Assembly: GCA_012517065.1 (NCBI GenBank)
Contig: JAAYVR010000156.1
Location: 1 to 39,734 of the forward strand
Origin: Verrucomicrobiota bacterium
Lineage (GTDB): Bacteria > Verrucomicrobiota > Verrucomicrobiia > Limisphaerales > J093
Reading direction: 5' to 3'
DNA: 39,734 nt
Shown here: positions 23,704 through 30,583 of the stretch, one piece after another
Layout: every line of letters starts with the position of its first letter
Position numbering within the stretch: the first letter of the stretch is position 1
Translations under genes and position numbers: made by a program
Notes under the pieces: model-generated
The model's input: only the letters and a program-made list of their open reading frames with translations
Database searches by the model: none
Told to the model about the DNA's origin: nothing

Positions 23704-25104
23704 ATGAAAACTCCAAAATGCATTACCAGTCCGGAGAACGCATTAAGGTGGTATCACAGACATGGACTATCGGGTTGGTTGGCCCTGCTTGGTTTGTTGG
23801 TGTCTGCACAGGCGGTCGAGGCGGGCGGCGGGCAGGTTGTGGGGTGGGGTTCGGGGTACCCAATAACGAACATGCCTGGTGATTTGACGAATGTGATTGC
23901 AATTGCAGCGGGGTATGAGCACGCAGTTGCTTTGAGGGAGGACGGTACTGTTGTTGCATGGGGCTACGGGTCCGGCAAGGACGTGCCGGTTGGTCTCAGC
24001 AATGTTGTGGCGGTTTCAGCGGGTTACTATCATACCGTGGCGCTAAAGCGGGATGGTACTTTGACTGTGTGGGGAGTGAATCCTGTGAAGACTTACCTGC
24101 CTGCGGACCTGCGTGAGGTGGCGGCTGTTTCCACAGGTTACAAGCATTGTTTGGCCCTAAAGAGCGACGGCTCGGTAGTTGCATGGGGTGAGAACTCATA
24201 TGGGTGCTGCGATGTTCCGGCTGACCTGACCAATGCAGTGGCGGTTGCGGCCGGACATTCGCAGAGTCTTGCGCTCAGGTCAGATGGAACTGTCGTGTTT
24301 TGGGGGTATGGAAAGACCACCATGACACCGCCGGCAGGATTGACGAATGTGACAGCGATTGCGATTGGGACCGTCACTGGAGGAAGCGTGGATACTACGC
24401 ATTGCCTTGCTTTGTTGAAAGATGGGAGTGTAGTTGCATGGGGCGACAACGACTGGCACAAAGCGGAAGTGCCTCGCGACCTGCCGAAAGCCGTGTCGAT
24501 TGCTGCAGGCCGTCATCACAGCCTGGCTTTGACGGAAGATTATCGGGTCATCGGCTGGGGGTATAACGGCGATGGCCAGTGCACACCGCCGCCCGGGCTT
24601 TCAGCGGTGTCGGCAATTGCGGCTGCTGCCAGCTACTCGTTGGCGATCGTCGAGATTCTTCCGCCAGTAATAAGCGGGCAGCCACAGAGTCGCTTGGCGA
24701 ACACGGGCGACACGGTCACATTTGTTGCATCAGGGAACGGTACGCCACCTTTGACATGGCAATGGTACTTCAATGGCGAGCCGATCCCGTGGGGGACAGG
24801 TCCTTCGTTGACGATTACCAATCTGACGCTCAGCAACTGCGGGGCGTATCATGTAGTTTTGAGCAATCCTTACGGGCAGGCTGCAAGTGTGGTGGCGACC
24901 CTTGCGCTTCGCGCTTTGAATCTTCAGATGGTAGCGGGCCTTACCGTTGAGAATCCACCTGGCACAAGCATTACGGTGGAATGGTCGGAAGACTTGCAGA
25001 ATTGGCAGACGCTCACGAATTTTGTCTTGCCCTATTCGCCATATCGGTTTGTGGACTGGGAGTCCGCGGAGCGCCCGCACCGATATTACAGGATAAAACC
25101 TTAG
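23704..25104 (+). CDS. Secreted RCC1-type propeller with Ig-like domain
   Basis: The 466-residue protein has a signal peptide (hydrophobic about 24-40, ending AVEA). Seven RCC1/BNR-type blades occupy about 43-315, each with the pattern AIAAGxxHxxALxxDGxVVxWG. The first GWG strand near residue 45 probably closes the ring with the last, incomplete blade. An Ig-like domain follows (about 318-405; QWYFNGEPI ... YHVVLSNPYG), then a small beta module (410-466) ending HRYYRIKP, like those on the giant proteins. Such propellers bind proteins or glycans; the partner is unknown. A type D repeat begins 8 bases after the stop. Confidence 0.9.
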   Translation: MKTPKCITSPENALRWYHRHGLSGWLALLGLLVSAQAVEAGGGQVVGWGSGYPITNMPGDLTNVIAIAAGYEHAVALREDGTVVAWGYGSGKDVPVGLSNVVAVSAGYYHTVALKRDGTLTVWGVNPVKTYLPADLREVAAVSTGYKHCLALKSDGSVVAWGENSYGCCDVPADLTNAVAVAAGHSQSLALRSDGTVVFWGYGKTTMTPPAGLTNVTAIAIGTVTGGSVDTTHCLALLKDGSVVAWGDNDWHKAEVPRDLPKAVSIAAGRHHSLALTEDYRVIGWGYNGDGQCTPPPGLSAVSAIAAAASYSLAIVEILPPVISGQPQSRLANTGDTVTFVASGNGTPPLTWQWYFNGEPIPWGTGPSLTITNLTLSNCGAYHVVLSNPYGQAASVVATLALRALNLQMVAGLTVENPPGTSITVEWSEDLQNWQTLTNFVLPYSPYRFVDWESAERPHRYYRIKP

Positions 25105-25112
25105 TCCGCATC

Positions 25113-25208
25113 TTTCCCAGCCCGGCGCAGCCGGAACCAAAGTCGCCTGAGGGGCAATGCCCCCGGCTCTTGCACCACCCGGACCTTCAGTCACGCCGGA
25201 CTGGAAAA
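25113..25208 (+). repeat. Type D element with terminal inverted repeats
   Basis: The element is about 96 bases long. It starts TTTCCCAGCCCGGC and ends GCCGGACTGGAAAA, which are inverted ends with two mismatches. An internal hairpin GGGGC-AAT-GCCCC is intact. It is the reverse complement of the element at 28813-28909, with which it shares most of its length, and the similarity continues about 45 bases beyond its right end. Confidence 0.8.
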
Positions 25209-25368
25209 TATGCGCTGCCACTCTGTCGCCGGGAAAAGCACCTTGTCCATCCCCTTTGGACCCGCCGCTGCCAGAGAAACTTCCAACCACATCAACCTCT
25301 TCCGCCTGAAGGCGGCACTCTAGCGGCCGCGGGGGACAACGCCGCTCGGTTAGCAAAACCGCGGCCCA

Positions 25369-25483
25369 GTTGAACGTTGTAAGTTGAACGTTGTACGTTG
25401 GACGTTGAAAGTCTCGATAGCTTGATCAGCTCGGTCTTCTGTTTGAGAACGTTCAACGTACAACGCTCAACGTGCAACGTTCA
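25369..25483. repeat. Type A element, full two-armed copy
   Basis: The left arm is at 25369-25411 and the complementary right arm at 25447-25483, as at 131-240. Here too the flank is a reddish GC phrase (GCGGCCC) on the left, and the TACTGCTCGATGA phrase plus a type B hairpin (25519-25532) on the right. Another B hairpin (25302-25315) precedes it. Confidence 0.75.
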
Positions 25484-25549
25484 GAGGTACTACTGCTCGA
25501 TGAAAGCTCGTTTCAAAGCCGCCTAAAGGCGGGACTCTAACGGCCGCGG

Positions 25550-25642
25550 ATGCAGTGGGCATTGGTAGGCGCGAAGCGTTTGGAGTGCGGCAGCTTGCTG
25601 CCGCTTTGTTTTCACGCACAAAAAACGTGTCTGTCCCCATAT
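25550..25642 (-). repeat. Type F element plus GGGGACA motif, reverse orientation
   Basis: CGGCAGC-TT-GCTGCCG at 25588-25603 is a perfect hairpin inside a conserved phrase. On the minus strand the stretch ends in the ATATGGGGACAGACACGTT motif (25625-25642). The same block in forward orientation is at 28655-28755, and a variant is at about 39335-39372. Confidence 0.75.
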
Positions 25643-25660
25643 CGCGTCATCTGCAAAACC

Positions 25661-25806
25661 CTTTCGCGTATTTCGCGCTTTTCGCAGTTGAAACCAATCA
25701 AACCATCGGTTGCTCTTTCCCAAATCCGCTCGCTTGTGTGACACTATTCCGCCCAGCCTGCAAATCTCGCCGCTAGACCAGACCGAGACACCCAAAGCTT
25801 CATTCC
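25661..25806 (+). repeat. Fragment of the type C spacer
   Basis: This stretch is clearly similar over its length to 11047-11190, the sequence between the two large tandem copies (shared phrases include CCCTTTCGCGTA, TTGAAACCAATC, TTCCCAAATCCG and ACACTATTCCG). It ends just before the DUF5069 gene and carries none of the six C hairpins. Confidence 0.75.
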
Positions 25807-25850
25807 TGCGAGCTTTCCGGGCTGGCAGACCTGATGGTGAGCATCACCGA

Positions 25851-26276
25851 CTATATTCTCCCTTCGTCTGCGTCGATGTAATCGACGAACGTTCTTATGT
25901 CGTCGCGGTGTTCCAAGCCGGACTCGCGTTTGCGGCGCTTGAGCAATTCCTGGCCATTGACGTCGTCTGGGGCCGGGTAGGAGAGCATCCGCTCGCGGTG
26001 GGCTTGTTTCTCGGCTTCTGACTTGCGCACGTGTTTACGGACCCAATCGCAAACCTCGCCGTCGGTGATCGAATTCTTGACCACTTCGATCATTTGCTCG
26101 TGGGTGAGGCCGGCTGCGGCGAGCCATGCGGCGTCAAAGCCCTTTCCGAGATTGGGTTGATAATCGGGAGCGAGCTTCCCGGCCAAATGCAGTCTGACCT
26201 TGTCGATATACCGCGGCAGGTGCATCCACCCATCCATTGTTTCGCGCGGGCTGCGCGGATAAATGATATCAGCCAT
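25851..26276 (-). CDS. DUF5069 domain protein
   Basis: From the chosen start the protein is 141 residues. It opens with the family's typical start, a PRSPRE motif followed by LPRYIDKVRLHLAGKL, and contains the acidic SITDGEVCDWVRKH segment. DUF5069 proteins are small soluble proteins of unknown function, common in Verrucomicrobiota and Planctomycetota. The start at 26276 (MADIIYPRS) is preferred; 18 further upstream codons are in frame but do not look conserved. The C-terminal third is highly charged. It is divergent from tlyA, with 227 bases between the two starts. Confidence 0.85.
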   Translation of the reverse strand: MADIIYPRSPRETMDGWMHLPRYIDKVRLHLAGKLAPDYQPNLGKGFDAAWLAAAGLTHEQMIEVVKNSITDGEVCDWVRKHVRKSEAEKQAHRERMLSYPAPDDVNGQELLKRRKRESGLEHRDDIRTFVDYIDADEGRI

Positions 26277-26503
26277 GGCCGGATGATTGATTGGAGGATG
26301 AATCAATGTCAAATCTTGGTGAGGCTCCACCTCAGACCGACCAGCGCGGAAACCTCACCGGGATGACGGTCTGGGTGTAAATGGCCCGTAGGCTTGTGCG
26401 ATTTCAGTGCTGAAGAGCATTGTGTCTGGTTATTCTGCGCTTGTGCATTATTGGCGGGAGTCTATGGTGGTTTGCCTGCGAGCCATTAAACAGCTTTCAC
26501 AAA

Positions 26504-27268
26504 ATGAGGAACGACTCGACATCTGTCCGGCGGCTTGATGAGGCGCTGGTGGAGCGCGGGCTTTGTGAAAGTCGCGAGCGCGCGAAACGCGCGGTGTTGG
26601 CGGGCATGGTCAGTGTCAATGGCGAACGAAGATGCAAACCCGGCGACCGTGTTCACCTCGAGGACGAAATCTCAATGATTGCCGCGGAACGGTACGTGAG
26701 CCGCGGCGGGTACAAGCTGGAACATGCACTGAGAGCATTCGGCATTGATGTTCGTGGAATGGTCGCGCTTGACCTTGGCGCATCGACGGGTGGGTTTACC
26801 GATTGTTTGCTTCAACACGGGGCTGCGAAAGTGTACGCGGTGGATGTTGGTCACGGTTTGCTGGCATGGAAACTCCGCAACGACAAACGCGTGGTGGTCA
26901 TGGAGGGTGTGAACGGGCGTTATCTAGGGGCGGCTGATTTTCCCGAACCGTTCGACGGAGTTGACGTGGCCACAATCGACTGCTCGTTCATATCGCTTCG
27001 CCACCTGCTGGCGCCGGTCGCGCGCATTGTCAAAGCGGGCGGTTTCATCGTGCCGCTGGTGAAACCGCAGTTCGAGGCTGGCAAAGCCGAAGCCGATCGT
27101 GGACAGGGTGTGATCAGGGATGCAGCGGTGCGCGAGCGTGTTTTGGCTGAATTGAAGCAGTTTGTTGGTGGTTTTGCAGATTTGCGCTGGCGAGCGGAGA
27201 CTGAATCGCCAATTCTTGGCCCCGCGGGCAACCGCGAATATTTGGTATTGCTTGAAAAAGCTCGATAA
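26504..27268 (+). CDS. tlyA: TlyA-family rRNA 2'-O-ribose methyltransferase
   Basis: The 254-residue protein has an S4 RNA-binding domain (about 8-65) and an FtsJ/RrmJ-type methyltransferase domain. The SAM-binding loop is DLGASTGGFTD. The K-D-K-E set expected for 2'-O-methylation is visible: K in SRGGYKLE, D in DCSFIS, K in LVKPQFE and E in ESPILGP. In other bacteria TlyA methylates 16S and 23S rRNA; the name hemolysin is historical. The start at 26504 (MRNDST) fits family length; a longer frame from 26420 adds a hydrophobic, non-homologous tail. Its stop lies within the start region of the NAD kinase gene. Confidence 0.93.
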   Translation: MRNDSTSVRRLDEALVERGLCESRERAKRAVLAGMVSVNGERRCKPGDRVHLEDEISMIAAERYVSRGGYKLEHALRAFGIDVRGMVALDLGASTGGFTDCLLQHGAAKVYAVDVGHGLLAWKLRNDKRVVVMEGVNGRYLGAADFPEPFDGVDVATIDCSFISLRHLLAPVARIVKAGGFIVPLVKPQFEAGKAEADRGQGVIRDAAVRERVLAELKQFVGGFADLRWRAETESPILGPAGNREYLVLLEKAR

Positions 27269-28136
27269 ACACATTCAGTGCGTCGGAATCATTGCGAACC
27301 CGGATAAACCGTCGAGCCGGGCGGTTTTGGCAAAGGCGGTTCGGTTGATCGAAAAATCTGGTCGCAAAGTCTGTTGTGACGCTTTGACTGCCGAGCTCGC
27401 CGGGCTTGAAATCCAACGCTTTCAAGACGCGAGATCTGTGGCCCGTGCAAGCCAACTGCTGCTGGCGCTTGGAGGCGATGGCACGGTGCTGCGGGTGGCT
27501 CGTGAAACGGCGGGTACACCTGTTCCATTGCTTGGGGTCAACCTCGGAACTCTGGGGTTTCTCACAGCGAGTTCGGCGCAGGACTTGGAAGAAACGCTGA
27601 ATGCCGTCTGGAGCGGTCGATGTCTTGTGGAAGCCAGAACGCTGATCCAAGCCGAGTATGAGTGCGATGGGAAGCGGAACAGGGAACTGGCTCTGAACGA
27701 TTTTGTTATCAGCCACGGGGCGGTGCCACGGTTGATCGAGCTGGAAGTGCGGGTCGATAATGAGCTGCTGACGCGGTACAGGGGTGACGGGCTGATTGTG
27801 AGTTCGCCGACGGGATCGACAGCGTACTCGCTGGCTGCCGGTGGCGCGGTGGTGAGCCCCAACGCTGAGGTTTTCGCTCTGACACCGATCTGCGCGCACA
27901 CGTTGTCGAGCCGGTCGGTCATTCTGAGCCTGAGCTCGACGGTCACGGTCAGGCCTCTTACCGAACGGGTTGAAGCATCTCTTGCGGGTGATGGCCGGGC
28001 TCTGGCACGACTTCAAGCCGGCGACGTGGTCCGGTTCAGGCGAAGCCGTCATGCAGCGCACTTGGTTCGTCTTCCTGAAGCGTCGTTTTTCGACACCTTG
28101 CGCCGGAAACTTAACTGGAGCGGCTCATCGGTTTGA
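27252..28136 (+). CDS. nadK: NAD kinase
   Basis: The 294-residue protein phosphorylates NAD to NADP. The family motifs are clear: GGDGT (LALGGDGTVLR), NLGTLGFLT, LNDFVISHG and DGLIVSSPTGSTAYSLAAGG. The aspartate of GGDG is the catalytic base. No ATG lies before the first conserved strand (VGIIANPDKP). The best start is a TTG at 27252, giving MKKLDKHIQC and overlapping the end of tlyA by 17 bases; the two genes are probably translationally coupled. Pairing of tlyA with nadK is also common in other bacteria. Confidence 0.93.
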   Translation: MKKLDKHIQCVGIIANPDKPSSRAVLAKAVRLIEKSGRKVCCDALTAELAGLEIQRFQDARSVARASQLLLALGGDGTVLRVARETAGTPVPLLGVNLGTLGFLTASSAQDLEETLNAVWSGRCLVEARTLIQAEYECDGKRNRELALNDFVISHGAVPRLIELEVRVDNELLTRYRGDGLIVSSPTGSTAYSLAAGGAVVSPNAEVFALTPICAHTLSSRSVILSLSSTVTVRPLTERVEASLAGDGRALARLQAGDVVRFRRSRHAAHLVRLPEASFFDTLRRKLNWSGSSV

Positions 28137-28469
28137 TGCGGGCCATGCCAAGCCGGTGATTCTCCAACGGCTCCCCCAGAGAGACCCGTGCGAGCGGTTT
28201 TCCCCTGCCAACCGGCAGGCAGGCGCTCACGGTTCTTCCGGTTATGGCTTCGTGCTGCCATTGCTGACAACTACGCAAAACTCGATTACGGCTGGTGGTT
28301 AGGCTTTGCCGGGTGGGATTGGTTACCCACAGAGTTCCGTTTGAGAGTTTTGTGCCTCTTAAGCACGCCCCTCTCACCGGGCTTTTCATGATGCGATATG
28401 GGGACAAACACGTTGTTTGTGCATCCCCGGCCGGTGAATGTTCGGACACCGCATTTGCCTGATCCAAAC

Positions 28470-28650
28470 GGGTCGTAGGGTCGGTCGTCACGTTGATGCG
28501 GCCGAGGACGGCCGCGCTCCCGACCGTCGGTGTTTTTTCTAACGCGCCGGCAGGAGCGCGGCGATTCTTCGCCGCACCCAACCAGTGTATGTTCGGTGGC
28601 CCGATTTGCGGGATCGAAACGGGTCGCATGACCGGTCATCGGGCTGATGG
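28470..28650 (+). repeat. Type E element with two GC hairpins
   Basis: The hairpins are GCGGCC-GAGGAC-GGCCGC (28498-28515) and GCGGCG-ATTCTT-CGCCGC (28558-28575). The block matches two tandem copies at the right edge of the window. There the second hairpin reads GCGGCC-ATTCTT-GGCCGC, so the loop-closing pair is swapped but pairing is kept. The flanking phrases (GGTCGTC, ATCGAAACGGGT) also recur there. Confidence 0.8.
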
Positions 28651-28654
28651 GGAA

Positions 28655-28755
28655 CATGGGGACAGACACGTTGTTTGGGCATAGAAACAAAGCGGCAGCA
28701 AGCTGCCGCACTCCAAACGCTTCGCGCCTGCCAACGCCCACTGCATCCGCGGCAG
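28655..28755 (+). repeat. GGGGACA motif plus type F element
   Basis: This is the reverse complement of the block at 25550-25642. The hairpin CGGCAGC-AA-GCTGCCG is at 28693-28708. GGGGACAGACACGTTGTTT is close to phrases I recall from REP-type repeats near RAYT transposases in other bacteria; no such gene is in this window. Confidence 0.75.
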
Positions 28756-28812
28756 CGCGTGAGATACCATCGGGATTAGGCGCCCTTCCTTGCGACGGAG
28801 TCGCAGGGCATG

Positions 28813-28909
28813 TTTCCCAGCCCGGCGTGACTGAAGGTCCGGGTGGTGCAAGAGCCGGGGGGCGTTACCCGTCAGGCGACTTTGGTTCCGGCTATGCCGG
28901 GCTGGGAAA
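28813..28909 (-). repeat. Type D element with perfect 14-base terminal inverted repeats
   Basis: The element is 97 bases, bounded by TTTCCCAGCCCGGC (28813-28826) and GCCGGGCTGGGAAA (28896-28909), exact complements. It contains no reading frame for a transposase. Its sister copy in opposite orientation follows the RCC1 gene, and a partial right end lies near 411-440. It ends 8 bases before the stop codon of the GH172 gene, so it abuts a gene end just as the sister does. Confidence 0.85.
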
Positions 28910-28917
28910 TATGCGGG

Positions 28918-30471
28918 CTAATTGGCCTGGGGTTTCCCCGCGACGTTGCGCAGGTCGAATCCGGGCGGTCTGGTGTAAACCGGGATTCTGATGTTCAACG
29001 TGTCGAAGCCAAGGAAGAATCCTTTGGACTCCTTGTTTTTCCCGGTGCATTCGAACCGCAGGACATGTTCACCCGCTCCGAGTCTGTGCTGTCCAAGGCG
29101 ATGAGTTTGAGGGGCGATTGCGGAGCCGTAGAGATCGAGTTTGGCTGCTTCGCGGCCGTCAACCAGCACACGATACGTCCCATAATCCCACGAGTGGAGC
29201 ATGCGGACTGACAGGTCGCCATTGGTTTCCTTGTCGAGATTGAACTTGATTTCAACCCATGCATTTTCGGTGTCGGGCTTGAACCAGAGCTGTTTATCGT
29301 CGGTCAAACCGCCGATGGTTTGCACTTCCACGGGGTGATCGGCCGAATGCGAAGCGGTTTGGACGGATTTCCAGCCAACAATCAAAGTTCGTTCTGAGAA
29401 CGGGAGGCGTTCTGGGCCTGGTGGCAAAGGCGGCCATGGCTTGTGAGGTTCGGTTTGGTACCAGAGAGCGACCGAAGACATGAGGTCATCGCGTTCTATG
29501 AACCCGCTGACTTTGCCGTCCGGGAAAGTCTGGCTTCCTTTGTGTTCGATTTCAGCGCGGAGCGATTTGCGGAACGTCACCGGATCAGCGAGGTGAAACC
29601 TGTACGCAGTGCATCTGGAACCTGCTTGAAAGCCTTCCCAGAGGGGTGTGCCGTAGAATGGGCATGCTTGCTGGCGGAACCCCCATGCGTCACAGAAGTA
29701 GTCTTCGGTGCCTGTTCCGCGGAGCTGGGGTTCGGTGGCGCCGTCGATGAAGAAGAAATCGTCGCCTTCGCCATACCAACCATCTGACATTGCGTACACG
29801 CTCTGGATGGTTCCGACGTAATGGCCGCGTCCGACAATGTCAGCAAGGAGGTAGTTTCTGCCCATGACACACGGGAATTCCTGGCGGTACATTGCATGGA
29901 AGTAGGCGGCGTCATCGGGCAGAGTTTTGTGCTTCTGCCAGTCAATGTAGTAATAGAATGAATTGCATCGTTTGTCGCTCTCGTTGCTGACGACGACCTT
30001 TGCTGATTTGCGGAATGGCATGGGCCAGTAACAGTTTCTGGCTCTGCCTTCGGATGTAACCGTTATCGGAATGGAACTGAAAGGCTTGTCAACGCCATGG
30101 CCAATGCCGAAAAAGTCGCCGATTGGGCACTCGACGCTTGGATGCTCTTCGCCGTCCCAATAAATGCGGAGCGTGAGCAATCTCGAATAGAACTGAGCTG
30201 GATGGCTTATGGTGAACCAGATATGCGTGATGATCCCAGGCCCTTCGAGTTCGGCAAGGGTGAGCGTGCCGCCGGGAGGGATCGGCCGGGCGTCTCCATT
30301 CCCGTTTCGCCAGTCCGGGTCTGATGATGAAGCGCGGCGGGCTTCGAACTCTTTGAGTCTTTCGAGTCCCGCCATGGGATTGCCGAGGCTGTCTTGTGTG
30401 AGGCTGGTTGCTGCGAAGACCGTGAGAGCAACAAGGATGTTTGCGAGTTTTCGAGTTTGCATATTTGCCAT
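28918..30471 (-). CDS. Secreted GH172 (DUF2961) glycoside hydrolase
   Basis: The 517-residue protein has a signal peptide (hydrophobic about 9-24). The DUF2961/GH172 core spans about 33-370 and a further beta domain about 380-510. GH172 enzymes are exo-acting on D-fructofuranosyl or D-arabinofuranosyl linkages. E235 (YGEGDD) and E256 (GTGTEDYF) are 21 residues apart, the same spacing as the two catalytic glutamates (E270 and E291) I recall from the founding Bifidobacterium enzyme. This supports an active enzyme on D-arabinan-, fructan- or related furanoside substrates. Start codons at residues 1 and 4 are both possible. It lies 112 bases after the SGNH/TPR gene on the same strand. Confidence 0.9.
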   Translation of the reverse strand: MANMQTRKLANILVALTVFAATSLTQDSLGNPMAGLERLKEFEARRASSSDPDWRNGNGDARPIPPGGTLTLAELEGPGIITHIWFTISHPAQFYSRLLTLRIYWDGEEHPSVECPIGDFFGIGHGVDKPFSSIPITVTSEGRARNCYWPMPFRKSAKVVVSNESDKRCNSFYYYIDWQKHKTLPDDAAYFHAMYRQEFPCVMGRNYLLADIVGRGHYVGTIQSVYAMSDGWYGEGDDFFFIDGATEPQLRGTGTEDYFCDAWGFRQQACPFYGTPLWEGFQAGSRCTAYRFHLADPVTFRKSLRAEIEHKGSQTFPDGKVSGFIERDDLMSSVALWYQTEPHKPWPPLPPGPERLPFSERTLIVGWKSVQTASHSADHPVEVQTIGGLTDDKQLWFKPDTENAWVEIKFNLDKETNGDLSVRMLHSWDYGTYRVLVDGREAAKLDLYGSAIAPQTHRLGQHRLGAGEHVLRFECTGKNKESKGFFLGFDTLNIRIPVYTRPPGFDLRNVAGKPQAN

Positions 30472-30583
30472 GACGATTTCAGATGCGTTTATGCAAGTGT
30501 ACTGTCATATGGACCGTTTCTAACAAGTGCCAAAAACCGTACTGAGATTCTGGTTTCAGAGCAAGCAAGCTTCTGTGGCCCTA

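Larger units (their letters stand above)
25105..25850. other. Repeat mosaic between RCC1 and DUF5069 genes
   Basis: No gene is seen. In order the stretch holds a type D element (25113-25208, with a homologous extension to about 25255), a B hairpin, a two-armed type A element, a second B hairpin, a type F hairpin, a GGGGACA motif in reverse, and a fragment of the type C spacer. D and F are inverted relative to their copies near 28690-28909. Confidence 0.75.
28137..28917. other. Repeat mosaic downstream of nadK
   Basis: No gene is seen. The first 250 bases show no repeat that I recognise. They are followed by an ATATGGGGACAAACACGTT motif (28396-28414), a type E block, a second GGGGACA motif with a type F element, and a type D element. 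A CCGA-CCG-TCGG stem followed by six T's at about 28523-28540 is a weak terminator candidate inside the E block. Confidence 0.7.

Noticed and set aside
28523-28540. Short stem plus six T's as the nadK terminator
   Set aside because: It is a 4-bp stem about 390 bases after the stop codon and inside a repeat unit. It was noted but not called as a terminator.
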